DNA of 64,000 bases from a bacterium (GCA_018266105.1 JAFEBA010000007.1:1-64000), one strand, 5' to 3'; shown: positions 36,079 to 45,699, numbered from the stretch's first letter. Numbers and translations are program-made. The notes: generated from the letters alone by a model not told the origin.

Positions 36079-37166
36079 TTTCCAGCGCCGGCCTGGTGGT
36101 CGTCGGGGCGGGCGTCATGGGCGCCAGCCTGGCTTACCATCTGGCGGAACTGGGCGAAAAAGACGTGGTGGTGCTGGACCGCGGCTCGCTTTGCAGTGGC
36201 GAGACGGCCAAATCGGGCGGCTTCGTGCAAACTCACTGGAGCAGTCCTCACGAAGTGAGGCTGATCGCCTGGTCTCGGGAGTTCTTTCGGGCCCATGCCG
36301 AGCCATGCGGCTATGTCAGCGCGGGCTATCTGCATGTCACCGGCAGCGAGCGCGAGGCCGCCGTTCGCGAGGTACACGAGATGCTGCTGAGTCTGGGCCT
36401 GGAATCCAGCTGGCTCACGCCGCGCGAGCTGAAGAAACTGCAACCTTTGTTGCGGGTCGACGATCTGGTGGGGGGCGCCTACGAGCAGAGCAGTGGTTGG
36501 GCCGATCCGCTGGCCACCACGCGCTTTTTAGCCTCGCGCGCGCGGGTGCTGGAAGGCGTGCGAGTGCTACAGATCGCGGTACGGGAGGGGCGGGTGCTAG
36601 GAGTGGAAACCGATCGGGGCTTCATCTCCAGTCCCAGAGTGGTGCTCTGCGCAGGACCCTGGTCGGTGGGCCTGCACCCCTGTCCGGAGCGACCTTTGCC
36701 TTTGCTCAACAAACGCGGACAGGTGAGCTACTTTAGCCGGCCGGGTGGTCTGCCGCGCCGCGAACTGGGTTTCTACGATGAAGTAACCGGCCTCTACTCT
36801 CACCCCGACGGCCAGGAAATGCTGGTGGGCCTGGACTGGCATTTTGAGCCGCTCTACGGCCCCGACCGCTATGATCGCGAGGTGGACCCGGACTACGCGC
36901 AGGCCTCCCAGGCCGCTCTCGTTCGGCGCTTTCCCTCTCTGGCCGGCTCCAGCTGGCTGCGCGGAGTGGTCGGAGTCTACGACTTCACTCCGGACGGGCA
37001 TCCGGTGGTGGACCGCCTGCTGGAAGGCCTGTGGGTGGCGGCCGGCTTTTCGGGCGCAGGCTTCAAAAGCGCTCCGGCGCTGGGCTTAGGCCTGGCTGAG
37101 TGGGTGCTGCACGGCGCGCCCCGCTCGGTCAACCTGGATTTCTTAAAACTGGAGCGATTCGAATGA
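36075..37166 (+). CDS. FAD-dependent amine oxidase of the DAO family
   Basis: A 363-residue flavoenzyme. The FAD-binding fingerprint VVVGAGVMGASLAYHLAELG begins near residue 8. DRGSLCSGETAKSGGF is the region that follows in sarcosine/glycine oxidases, RVVLCAGPWS the middle nucleotide contact, and DFTPDGHPVVDRL with AAGFSGAGFKSAPALG the C-terminal DAO signature. It oxidises a secondary or alpha amine to an imine. I chose TTG at 36075 because it forms a TTGA overlap with the upstream fusion and the fold starts eight residues later; ATG at 36117 would cut the fingerprint. Adjacent coupling to an amino-acid-activating enzyme suggests the two act on one substrate. It overlaps the next ATG as ATGA. 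Confidence 0.85.
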   Translation: MISSAGLVVVGAGVMGASLAYHLAELGEKDVVVLDRGSLCSGETAKSGGFVQTHWSSPHEVRLIAWSREFFRAHAEPCGYVSAGYLHVTGSEREAAVREVHEMLLSLGLESSWLTPRELKKLQPLLRVDDLVGGAYEQSSGWADPLATTRFLASRARVLEGVRVLQIAVREGRVLGVETDRGFISSPRVVLCAGPWSVGLHPCPERPLPLLNKRGQVSYFSRPGGLPRRELGFYDEVTGLYSHPDGQEMLVGLDWHFEPLYGPDRYDREVDPDYAQASQAALVRRFPSLAGSSWLRGVVGVYDFTPDGHPVVDRLLEGLWVAAGFSGAGFKSAPALGLGLAEWVLHGAPRSVNLDFLKLERFE

Positions 37167-37911
37167 GCCTGACCCTCTGGCTCTACTGCTACCTGGCCGG
37201 CGCGCTCTTTCCCCGCCGGACTGCATTCTGCTGCAGCAAAGACGCTGGGCCACCCTCAGTTGGGACCTGCCGGGACAGAGCTTTGAGCTGGAGGTTTATC
37301 AAGGCGGCCAGCGGGTGGAACACCTCACCCAAACTCGCAAGAGCGTGGAGATCCGGGTCGCTCCTGGGCAACAATACCGCTGGTTGGTCCGCTCCAATCT
37401 GGGCGGCAGTCTCAACAGTCAGTTTGGGGTGGCTCGAGAGTTTGAGTTCCATTGCGACGGTCAGGCTGGCACAGGCGAACCGGGAGGTCGGGTGGAGGCC
37501 CGCCTGGAGCGCCAGAATGGACTGATGGAACTGTTTGTGAGCTGCCGCCATCACCGTCTATACTATGTCTTCGGCGAGCCGGGAGTGAAGTTTCTGCTCT
37601 CCGCTCGAGGCGGCTCGGGCCGCCAGGGCGCCCCGGGGCTGGACGTGCCCAACAATCCATGTCGACCGGGAAACCCGGGGGGGAGCGGCGGTTGGGGCGG
37701 CCAAGTGCGCATTCTCACCTCCACCGCCCCCTGGCGCGACTTTTTGAAAGTGGACGTCAGCGGAGGTGAAGGCGGCCCCGGCGGGCGTGGCGGGCGCGCA
37801 CTCTTCTCGCACGTCAGCGGCTATGACAGCCCGCGCCCCATCGGACCCAGCGGACCTCAAGGCCAGCCCGGACGTGAAGGCTCGGTTCTGACCGGAATCG
37901 GCCAGCCCTGA
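37163..37911 (+). CDS. secreted collagen-like protein, frame broken once near the start
   Basis: About 249 residues if one base is restored. ATG at 37163, overlapping the oxidase stop as ATGA, encodes a signal-like MSLTLWLYCYLAGALF. The frame then changes at CCCC (37211-37214), and adding one C joins it to PPDCILLQQRRWATLSW. The next 100 residues resemble a fibronectin-type or carbohydrate-binding beta sandwich (ELEVYQGGQRVEHLTQ, VRSNLGGS). The C-terminal third is Gly-rich with G-x-y triplets (GSGRQGAPG, GGEGGPGGRGG, GPSGPQGQPGREGS), as in collagen-like surface proteins. The right frame has no start upstream of GTG 37315 that could replace the signal peptide. Its function is unknown. Confidence 0.6.
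37211..37214 (+). other. apparent single-base frameshift at a C run
   Basis: The signal-peptide frame and the beta-sandwich frame meet at a run of four Cs. One extra C would make them continuous. This is the second such break in the window, again at a short homopolymer. Confidence 0.6.
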
Positions 37912-37918
37912 GGGCCCG

Positions 37919-38716
37919 TCAGGCGCGAAACAGACTGAAACGGGAGGGGGCCACCAGACCAGCGGACACGGCCCGACGGTGGAGTTCGGCCACGGCGGCC
38001 TCGCCTTCCGAGCCCACCTCTCGGGAAAAATCATTGACGTAAGTGCGGATGTGGCGGTCGATCGTCTGCTGCGAGAGCTCGTGAGCGTGCTGCCGAATAT
38101 ACTCGTGACTTTCGGCCGGATTCTGCCAGGCGTTCTCCAGGGACTGGCGCACGGCCGCATCCAGCTGCCGAATCCTTTCTGTGCCCAGATCACGCCGGGC
38201 CAGAATGGCTCCCAAGGGAAGCGGTAGACCGCTTTGCTCTTCCCACCACTGTCCCAGGTCCAGGCGGGCCTCCAACCCGTACTGTTGAAAGGCAAAACGC
38301 GACTCGTGGATGAGCACTCCCCCGTCCACTTCGCCTTTCAGAATGGCCGGAATAATCAGGTCATAGCGCATGCACACCGTCTCTTGAGGCTGAGCCAGAT
38401 GCAGCAGCAAATGGGCCGTGGTCCACAGACCCGGGGTGGCCACCTTGCCCAACCGGGCGCCGGGTCGGGCCACCAGCAGAGGACCCACGCCGCGCCCCAG
38501 GGCTCCACCGCTGCGCAGGGCCACATAGCCGTCCAGCACGTGAAAAAGGGCGTGGTAGCTGACCTTAGTCAACTCGAGCCGGCCCTCGGCGGCCCATTGG
38601 TTGAGCGTCTCCACGTCGGCCAGCACCTCTTCCACCTCGACCCCCGGAATGCGACCGTGAGTCAGAGCGTGGAAGATGAAGGTGTCGTTGGGGCAAAAGG
38701 AATAGCCCAGTTTCAT
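37919..38716 (-). CDS. mqnD: 1,4-dihydroxy-6-naphthoate synthase, futalosine menaquinone pathway
   Basis: A 265-residue enzyme that converts cyclic dehypoxanthinyl futalosine to 1,4-dihydroxy-6-naphthoate. The family start is clear: MKLGYSFCPNDTFIFHAL, then VSYHALFHVLDGYVALRSGGALGRGVGPLLVA and GEVDGGVLIHESRF. The fold is a periplasmic-binding-protein-like pair of lobes. No other mqn gene is in the window, so the pathway is scattered. The ATG overlaps the upstream symporter stop (ATGA). Menaquinone made this way is the respiratory quinone of many non-model bacteria. Confidence 0.93.
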   Translation of the reverse strand: MKLGYSFCPNDTFIFHALTHGRIPGVEVEEVLADVETLNQWAAEGRLELTKVSYHALFHVLDGYVALRSGGALGRGVGPLLVARPGARLGKVATPGLWTTAHLLLHLAQPQETVCMRYDLIIPAILKGEVDGGVLIHESRFAFQQYGLEARLDLGQWWEEQSGLPLPLGAILARRDLGTERIRQLDAAVRQSLENAWQNPAESHEYIRQHAHELSQQTIDRHIRTYVNDFSREVGSEGEAAVAELHRRAVSAGLVAPSRFSLFRA

Positions 38717-40206
38717 AGTTCGGGCGCCAGAACGTGCTCTTCCTGAACGGCGGGGTGAACTGGTCCGTGAGGATGGATGCTGGGAGCCCAGCCGGCCGGC
38801 CGGCAGCCTTCGTAGAACGGGTGAGCGTAATTAGGGGTGAAGTTGCCTTCCCAACGCGCCACCACGATCGAGGCCAGACAGTTGCCGCCCACGTTTACGC
38901 CGGTGCGGGCCATGTCCATGATGCCGTCGATTCCCAAAATAGCCATCACCGGCCATTCTGGCAGGTTGAAGCGAGCGACAGTGCCCAGCAAAATCACCAG
39001 GGAGGCGCGCGGCACCCCGGCCACGCCCTTCGAGGAAAGCATCAGCGAGGCCATCATAGCCAGCTGGGTGCCCAAGGGCAGATCCACTCCATTGGCCTGG
39101 GCCACGAAGACCGAGGCCAGGGCCAGGTAGAGGGTGGTGCCGTCCAGGTTGAAGCTGTAGCCCAGCGGCATCACAAAGGAGACCACGTGGCGGGGCACGC
39201 CCAGCCATTCCAGCCGCTCCATGGCCCGCGGCAACGCGGCCTCGCTGGTACTGGTGGCGAAGGCGATGGAAACGGGCTCACTCACGGCGCGCAGGAAGGG
39301 AACCAGGGGCACACGCGTGAGCAAAATGATGGGCAGCAAGACAAACAAGACGAAGACGATCAGCGCGCAGAAAAGGGTGAGCACCAGGATGCCCAGGAAT
39401 TTGAGCTTATCCACGCCCAGCTTGGCCACCGTGAAGGCCATCGCCGAACCAACCGCTAACGGAGCCAGCGCCATCACCACCCCGGTGAACTTGAACATGG
39501 TTTCAGCCAGGGATTCGATCACCAGCAGCAGCGGTTTGCGACGCTCCTCGGGTACCAGCGCCAGAGCCACCCCGAACAGGATGGAGAAGACCACCACTTG
39601 CAAGACATCGCCTTCAGCCACCGACTTGGCGATATTCTCTGGAAAGGTGTGCAAGAGGATGTCGATGGGTGTCTGGTGCACGGCCGCAATCTGATCGGTG
39701 GCGGCGGCGGTGTCCTGGGTCATGCCCACTCCAGCTTTGCTGAAGTTGATGGCTCCCAAACCCACAAAGAGAGCCACCGTGGTGACGGTCTCGAAATAGA
39801 CCAGGGACTTCACTCCCAGACGACCGACCGTCTTGATGTCGGCGTGGCTGCTGATGCCAATCACCAGGGTTGAAAACAGGAGGGGGGCCACCACCGTTTT
39901 GACCAGCCGGATGAAAACTTTGCTGGGCAGCTGCAGCCAGGCTGCATCCACTCCGTGGGCCGGGCCCCATTCCTTGAAATCGTAGCCCAGGAAGATGCCG
40001 ATGATCATCATGATCACGATCCAGTTGGCGGTGGAGCGGCGGTAGAAGCCGACCACCATCAGTTCGGAGGCCAAGATGTAGCGCAGCAGCGGCAGACTCC
40101 ACAGTCCGGCCACGGCCAGAGCGGTCACCGCCAGCAGACCCCAAAGCCACATGGGCACGGGCTTTTTGGGAGGCGTGGTGGGGGCTGGGGGGGCAGGGCT
40201 GTGCAT
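38713..40206 (-). CDS. dicarboxylate/amino-acid:cation symporter (DAACS, GltP-like)
   Basis: A 497-residue inner-membrane carrier that takes up dicarboxylates or acidic amino acids with Na+ or H+. It has about eight membrane helices and the two re-entrant hairpins typical of GltPh. Motifs are FATSTSEAALPRAMERL (serine-rich HP1), NLDGTTLYLALASVF (NMDGT region), and GIDGIMDMARTGVNVGGN (substrate-binding D...R...N). The final GGN replaces the usual TGD, so ion coupling or specificity may differ. The N-terminus has a Pro-rich cytoplasmic extension. It is the first gene of an operon with mqnD and is divergent from a TPR gene. Confidence 0.9.
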   Translation of the reverse strand: MHSPAPPAPTTPPKKPVPMWLWGLLAVTALAVAGLWSLPLLRYILASELMVVGFYRRSTANWIVIMMIIGIFLGYDFKEWGPAHGVDAAWLQLPSKVFIRLVKTVVAPLLFSTLVIGISSHADIKTVGRLGVKSLVYFETVTTVALFVGLGAINFSKAGVGMTQDTAAATDQIAAVHQTPIDILLHTFPENIAKSVAEGDVLQVVVFSILFGVALALVPEERRKPLLLVIESLAETMFKFTGVVMALAPLAVGSAMAFTVAKLGVDKLKFLGILVLTLFCALIVFVLFVLLPIILLTRVPLVPFLRAVSEPVSIAFATSTSEAALPRAMERLEWLGVPRHVVSFVMPLGYSFNLDGTTLYLALASVFVAQANGVDLPLGTQLAMMASLMLSSKGVAGVPRASLVILLGTVARFNLPEWPVMAILGIDGIMDMARTGVNVGGNCLASIVVARWEGNFTPNYAHPFYEGCRPAGWAPSIHPHGPVHPAVQEEHVLAPEL

Positions 40207-40266
40207 GGCTGCGCTGTTCTCCTGGTTACCAAGGAACCCCTCCAGGTCATACAGAAGGCTGGCCCG

Positions 40267-43200
40267 ATGGCAGAGGCACTCGAGGCGCTACTACAACAGG
40301 CGCAAAGTAGCTTGGCGGTGGGAGACACCAACAAAGCTCAGGAAAGTCTGAATCAACTCCTCAAACAGTACCCCCGCCACCCGCAGGGCTTGATGCGACG
40401 GGGTTTTGTGCGCGCCCGCCTGAACGACTTTGAGGGCGCCATTGAAGACTGGGAGCAATCGCGAGAATTAGACCCTCAGCTGCAACGCCAGCTGGATGGC
40501 CCCGAGTTCGGTCAGACCGTGGAAGCGACCATTCAGGGGATCAAGCAGCGCATCTCCAACGAGCCCGCCAACATTCATCTGCAGATTCTGCTGGGCAAAA
40601 CCTATGCGGCCTTGGGTCGCTACGCCCAGGCGCTCCAGATCTACACCTCGGCCCTGCGCAATGATCCCGAAGCCATCGAGGCAGGCTACGGGTGCGCCCA
40701 AGTCTACTTGAGGCTGGGGCAGGGCGAACAGGCCCTGGCCGTGCTGCAAAAACTGGCCGAGCAGAATCCCGACAATGTCGATCTCTGTTTCCGTCTGGCC
40801 AAACACTACATGGCCATGAACTCGGTGGTTCAGGCCACTCGCTTTTTAGAGCGGGCCACCACCCTGGATCCCAATCACTGGCAGAGCCACCTTGAACTGG
40901 GCCAGATCTTCATGCGTCAGGGCCGCCACGAACAGGCCACCGCCCGCTTTCAAAAGACCCTCCAGGTGAAGGCCGATTGTGCTCCGGCCCTGGTCGGGCT
41001 GGCCGAATGCTGCAAGGAGCTTTATCGCTTCGAAGCGGCCATTTCCTACTACCAGCAAGCGGTTGCCGTCGATCCGATGGACTACAAAGCCCTCTGTCAA
41101 ATGGGCTCGCTGTGCATTCAGCTGGGCGGTCTGGACCTGGGCGTGGAAACCTTGCAGCGGGCCCTGGAAATCAACGCCAACGACGTGGAGATCCATTCCA
41201 GTCTGGCCAAGGCCTATCAGCAAAAAGGCGACCTGCCCACGGCCGCCCGTTATTTCGCCAAGACGGTGGAGTTCAATCCGAAAGACTACTTCGCGGCCTA
41301 CAACCTGGGTCTGATCTATCGCAGCCAGGGCCAGATTCAGCAAGCAGCCGATGCCTTTGGCACGGCGGCCCAACTGCGTCCCAACGACTCGCAGTATCAA
41401 TATCAGAGTTCGCGAGCACTGCTCGAACTGGGCAAGGTGGCCGAGGCCATGGATGCGGCCAAGAAGGCCGTGTCCCTCAATCCTCACAGCAAGGAAAGCC
41501 AGTTGCTGTACGGCCGCTGCTGCCTGGAGGCGGGCCGCAATGACGAGGCGGCCGAGGCCTTCCGTCAGGCAGTCTCGATCGACGCTCAAAACGTAGAAGC
41601 TCACTATCAGCTGGCGGTCGCCCTGCTCAATTTGGGCCAGACCGAGGAGGCGCGCAACAGCTTCCAGACCGTGCTGCGACTCTCTCCTCAGCACGCCCCT
41701 TCCCAGTTGGGCCTGGGTCACGTGGCCCGGCGCACCGGCCAGTGGCAAACGGCTGCCGACCACTATCGACAGGCCATTCAGACCGATCTGACCTTGCGTC
41801 CCGCTATCCAGGAACTGACCAAACTCTATCTAGAACGCAATCAGAAGGACTCTATTAACGAGTTTATCCGCCAGATCTGCCTCAGTCGCAAGGGCGACCA
41901 TCGGGTCCCCGCGGACTTTCTGCGCGACTGGGTTGAAGCGCTGGAGGCCAATCAGCAGCACGCTCTGGCCGAAGAGGCCCTGGACTTCGTGCTCAATGTC
42001 TATCCCACCAGCCCTCAGGCCAAGGAAAACCACCGGGAATTCCACCTGCGTTCGGCCCGCCAGTTCATGGAGAAGGCCAACCCGGACAAAGCCCGCTGGC
42101 ACATCGATCAGGTGCGGAAACTGCATCCTCACGATCCGGCCCTGGCCGAACTGCAGCAACTGCTGGTGTCTCCGCCGGCTCCGCCCGAGAACCAGTTTGA
42201 CAGTCTGGATGACCCGCTCTGGGCCCCGCTGGACATGGCCGGTGCCCGGCCCAAAAGCGGTCTGTCCGCTCCGCCCGCGCTCGAAGAGGTGGCCCCGCCC
42301 TCACCCCTCTCGGGTCTGGCTCCGCCGCCCGAGCTGGACGATCGGCCGTCCCCGGCCCAGTCGGTCAGCACCCTGTTGCCGCCTCCTCTGGACGATTTCC
42401 TGGACACCGACCTGCCTCCTCAGGACTCCTGGCAGAGCGCCGTCATTTCGCGTCTGGCGCTGGAAGACATGAGCGCCGGTCTGAATCCGGGGGAGAACCT
42501 TGCCAACCTGGGCCAGCACTATTTGCGACTCGCCCTCGATCTGGAGAAGGCTGGCTGGTTCAAGCAGGCCGCCCTGTTCCTGACCGACGCGCGCAACTTC
42601 CGTCCAGACGACCTGGCCATCGCCGCCCACCAACTGCGGGTGATCACGCGTTGGGCCGAGCGACTGGAGGGCGAAGGAGACCACTCGGCAGCAGCTCAAT
42701 TGCGTTCCTGGCTGGAACCGCTGCGGAAGATGGTGCCGGCCGAAGCGGTCACCGGGGAAGCGGTGGTTCCCGCAACACCCCCACCCGTTGCGCTGGAGCC
42801 GGAACCCGAACCCCAACCGGTGGTGGCCGAAGTCAAAGTGCCCGAGCCCTCATTCGAACCTGAAGTGCCGGTAATGGCCGAGGAGATCTTTGTCCCACCG
42901 CCGGTGGAGGTCCAGACTCCTTTCCGGCCTGTGGGCCTGGCAGCCCCCCTCCTGCCGCCGCCCATCACCGAGCCGGAGCCCGAGCCTGCCTCAGAGCCCG
43001 AGCCTGGACCGGCGCCTGCGCCCGTTCAGGTGGCCGCACCCGAACCTGTGGCACCCGAGCCCGAACCGGAGCCTCAACCGGCAGCTGAGATCTTCGAAGA
43101 AATCGTTGTGTTCGAGCCCATCCCGGCCGAAGTCGTGGCTCCGGAACCGGGACCGGAACCGGTCATTGCGCCTCCCCCCGTGACCGAGCCGGAACCCGAA

Positions 43201-43719
43201 CCTTCGGGTGATACCCAGAGTCAGATCGTGGAGTGGATGATGAGCTTCCAGGATCCGGCCCCGGCTGCACCCGAGCCCGTGGCCCCGCCGCCACCTGCGC
43301 CGGTGGAGGAGGACCACACGCCTTACAAGAGCGCGGAATTTGAGGAAGTGACCCTTACCGGTTCGGAGACCACCGACCAGCTGGTTTCCATGTTGAGCCG
43401 CTTTCCAGAGGACGGGCGCATTCGTCTGGCCATTCTGCGAAGCTTTTCCGACGATATTCCGGGGCTGCTCAAGGTCTTCCGTGAGCTTTCCCTGGAGGCT
43501 CCGGATGAGCCCTACCATGTGCTCAACCTGGCCCGCGCCTATGCTCATACCGGTTCGGACTCGTTGGCCGTGCTGCAATACCGAAAATATGTAAAAATGG
43601 AACCGACCTCCGAGGGCTATCGGGAATTAGGTCAGACTTACGAACGCATGGGCAAAAGCGAGCTGGCCAGCCAGGCCATGCGCCGGGCCGAACAACTGGC
43701 CGAACAGGAAGCGGACTAA
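40267..43719 (+). CDS. large TPR protein with Pro/Glu-rich central linker
   Basis: A 1150-residue protein. Residues about 1-680 form an almost unbroken TPR array (ALQIYTSALRNDPEAIEAGYG, FQKTLQVKADCAPALVGLAECC, FRQAVSIDAQNVEAHYQLAVALL). A low-complexity linker rich in EPEPEP and PPP runs about 690-1010. A short C-terminal TPR domain follows (FRELSLEAPDEPYHVLNLARAYAH, then YRELGQTYERMGKSELASQAM). There is no signal peptide and no TM, so it is a cytoplasmic scaffold. The start at 40267 begins the first TPR; the frame open upstream to 39955 lies against the divergent symporter gene. AGAAGG stands upstream. Confidence 0.82.
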   Translation: MAEALEALLQQAQSSLAVGDTNKAQESLNQLLKQYPRHPQGLMRRGFVRARLNDFEGAIEDWEQSRELDPQLQRQLDGPEFGQTVEATIQGIKQRISNEPANIHLQILLGKTYAALGRYAQALQIYTSALRNDPEAIEAGYGCAQVYLRLGQGEQALAVLQKLAEQNPDNVDLCFRLAKHYMAMNSVVQATRFLERATTLDPNHWQSHLELGQIFMRQGRHEQATARFQKTLQVKADCAPALVGLAECCKELYRFEAAISYYQQAVAVDPMDYKALCQMGSLCIQLGGLDLGVETLQRALEINANDVEIHSSLAKAYQQKGDLPTAARYFAKTVEFNPKDYFAAYNLGLIYRSQGQIQQAADAFGTAAQLRPNDSQYQYQSSRALLELGKVAEAMDAAKKAVSLNPHSKESQLLYGRCCLEAGRNDEAAEAFRQAVSIDAQNVEAHYQLAVALLNLGQTEEARNSFQTVLRLSPQHAPSQLGLGHVARRTGQWQTAADHYRQAIQTDLTLRPAIQELTKLYLERNQKDSINEFIRQICLSRKGDHRVPADFLRDWVEALEANQQHALAEEALDFVLNVYPTSPQAKENHREFHLRSARQFMEKANPDKARWHIDQVRKLHPHDPALAELQQLLVSPPAPPENQFDSLDDPLWAPLDMAGARPKSGLSAPPALEEVAPPSPLSGLAPPPELDDRPSPAQSVSTLLPPPLDDFLDTDLPPQDSWQSAVISRLALEDMSAGLNPGENLANLGQHYLRLALDLEKAGWFKQAALFLTDARNFRPDDLAIAAHQLRVITRWAERLEGEGDHSAAAQLRSWLEPLRKMVPAEAVTGEAVVPATPPPVALEPEPEPQPVVAEVKVPEPSFEPEVPVMAEEIFVPPPVEVQTPFRPVGLAAPLLPPPITEPEPEPASEPEPGPAPAPVQVAAPEPVAPEPEPEPQPAAEIFEEIVVFEPIPAEVVAPEPGPEPVIAPPPVTEPEPEPSGDTQSQIVEWMMSFQDPAPAAPEPVAPPPPAPVEEDHTPYKSAEFEEVTLTGSETTDQLVSMLSRFPEDGRIRLAILRSFSDDIPGLLKVFRELSLEAPDEPYHVLNLARAYAHTGSDSLAVLQYRKYVKMEPTSEGYRELGQTYERMGKSELASQAMRRAEQLAEQEAD

Positions 43720-43732
43720 CAAACCCCCGATC

Positions 43733-43754
43733 CAATTCTAACGCAATTCTAACG
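43733..43754 (+). promoter_or_regulatory. 11-base tandem repeat upstream of htpG
   Basis: CAATTCTAACG occurs twice with no spacer (43733-43743 and 43744-43754), ending 46 bases before the htpG ATG. Copies one helical turn apart place a protein on one DNA face. It does not resemble the CIRCE element. Confidence 0.5.
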
Positions 43755-43800
43755 CGCCATGCGCTTCTCTTAGTTGTTAGTTCACATTGGAGAAGATGCC

Positions 43801-45699
43801 ATGTCTGCAGTAGAAACCCACGAATTTCAGGCCGAGACCCGTCAACTTTTGGAGTTGATGGTTCACTCGGTCTACTCCGAGAAAGAGATCTTCCTGCGCG
43901 AGTTGATTTCCAACTCGTCCGACGCCCTGGACAAGGTGCGCCTGCAGGCTGCTCAGGTTCACGACAAGCCCATCGACGTCAGCGATCTGCACATCCGCCT
44001 TTCAGTTGACCCGGGTGAGCGCACCCTGACCATCAGCGACAACGGCGTCGGCATGAACAAAGACGACGTGGTCAATCTGCTTGGAACCATCGCCAAGTCC
44101 GGCACAAAAGATTTCATGTCCAAACTCAAAGAAAAGAGCGACGTCAGCGACCTGATCGGTCAGTTCGGCATCGGCTTCTACTCCAGTTTCATCGTGGCCA
44201 CCGACGTGACCGTGGACAGCCTGCGCTACGACAGCGATGAACCGGTGCTCTGGACCTCCAACGGCGACGGCACCTACAACGTGAGCGAAGGCTCCCGCAA
44301 GGAACGCGGCACAACCATTACCCTCAAGCTGCGCGACAAGGATGAAGAGAACGGCCTGCGCGACTTTACCAGCTTCTGGACGCTGAAGGACATCGTCAAG
44401 AAGCACTCAGACTTCATTCGCTATCCCATTCGCATGCAGCGCACCGTCACCCAGGGCGATCCCCCGGTGACCACCGTGGAAGATGAGACCCTCAACTCCA
44501 TGAAGGCGCTCTGGTCGCGCTCCAAGGAAGAGGTGAGCGAGGAAGAATACAAAGAGTTCTACCAGCACATCTCCAAGGACTGGAACGAACCGCTGGAAAC
44601 TCTCAAGGTCAAGGCGGAGGGCACCTTCGAATACGAATCCTTGCTGTTCATTCCCAGCAAGGCGGGCATGGACCTGATGATGCAAGACCATCGGGGCGGC
44701 CTGCAACTTTATGTGCGCCGCGTGCTCATCTCGGACCGCTGCGAAGAGTTGTTGCCCACCTATATGCGCTTCATCCGAGGCGTGGTGGACGCAGCCGACC
44801 TGCCTTTGAACCTTTCTCGCGAGCTGCTTCAGAAAGAGCGGCAGATCGAGCAGATTCGCAAGCACCTGGTGCGCAAGGTATGCGACGGCCTGAAGACCAT
44901 GAAGGCCGAGAACGCCGAGAAATACCAGCAGTTCTGGGAGCAGTTCGGGCGCCTGCTGAAGGAAGGCATCTATCAGGACCAGGCCCGTCGGGACAACCTG
45001 CTGGAACTGGCCCTCTTCCACTCCACCCAGGGCGAAGATTGGGTTTCCCTGGAAACCTATAAGGAGCGCATGAAGGAAGGCCAGGAAGCCATCTACTTCC
45101 TGGCTGGCGAGAACCTCAGCCAGCTACGCGAATCACCCCATCTGGAAACTTTCACCAAGAAGGGCGTGGAAGTGCTGCTCTTCAACGAGCCGGTGGACGA
45201 AGTCTGGCTGAGCGTGGTGCACGAGTACTCGGGTGTCAAGTTCGTCTCGGCCGCGGCCGGCGAGCTGGAACTGGGCAGCGAGGAAGAGAAGAAGCAGGCC
45301 CAGGAAGAGCGCGAGAAGCAGAGCAAGGAAATGGCCACCTTCTTGAGCTGGATGGGTTCCAAGCTGGAGGGCGTCAAGGAAGTGCGCGTGTCCAGTCGTC
45401 TGCACGAATCTCCGGCCTGTCTGGTGACCGAAGAAAATGGTGTCAGCCCTCACTTTGAGAAGCTGATGAAGGCCATGGGTCAGGAAATGCCGCCCCAGCC
45501 GCGCATTCTGGAGGTCAACCCGGACCATCCCTTTGTGCAGAAGCTGCAGGCTGGCTACGACGCCAACAAAGACAGCGCCGAACTGGGCACTTTAGCTTCC
45601 GTGCTGTATTCGTTGGCTCTGCTGGCCGAAGGCGGTGAGCTGGCCAAGCCCGCCGAGTTTACCCGGCAGGTTGCCCAGGCTCTTTCCAAGGGGCTCTAA
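43801..45699 (+). CDS. htpG: chaperone HtpG (Hsp90)
   Basis: A 632-residue ATP-dependent chaperone. The N-terminal GHKL ATPase has FQAETRQLLELMVHSVYSEKEIFLRELISNSSDALDKVR (the HtpG signature, residues about 9-47), SDNGVGM near 79-85 and GQFGIGFYSSF near 120-130, which forms the lid. The middle domain has the catalytic-arginine loop (PLNLSRELLQ). The C-terminal dimerisation domain is complete. I take ATG at 43801, with GGAG eight bases upstream, over the TTG at 43774. It overlaps the convergent regulator gene by four bases. Confidence 0.97.
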   Translation: MSAVETHEFQAETRQLLELMVHSVYSEKEIFLRELISNSSDALDKVRLQAAQVHDKPIDVSDLHIRLSVDPGERTLTISDNGVGMNKDDVVNLLGTIAKSGTKDFMSKLKEKSDVSDLIGQFGIGFYSSFIVATDVTVDSLRYDSDEPVLWTSNGDGTYNVSEGSRKERGTTITLKLRDKDEENGLRDFTSFWTLKDIVKKHSDFIRYPIRMQRTVTQGDPPVTTVEDETLNSMKALWSRSKEEVSEEEYKEFYQHISKDWNEPLETLKVKAEGTFEYESLLFIPSKAGMDLMMQDHRGGLQLYVRRVLISDRCEELLPTYMRFIRGVVDAADLPLNLSRELLQKERQIEQIRKHLVRKVCDGLKTMKAENAEKYQQFWEQFGRLLKEGIYQDQARRDNLLELALFHSTQGEDWVSLETYKERMKEGQEAIYFLAGENLSQLRESPHLETFTKKGVEVLLFNEPVDEVWLSVVHEYSGVKFVSAAAGELELGSEEEKKQAQEEREKQSKEMATFLSWMGSKLEGVKEVRVSSRLHESPACLVTEENGVSPHFEKLMKAMGQEMPPQPRILEVNPDHPFVQKLQAGYDANKDSAELGTLASVLYSLALLAEGGELAKPAEFTRQVAQALSKGL

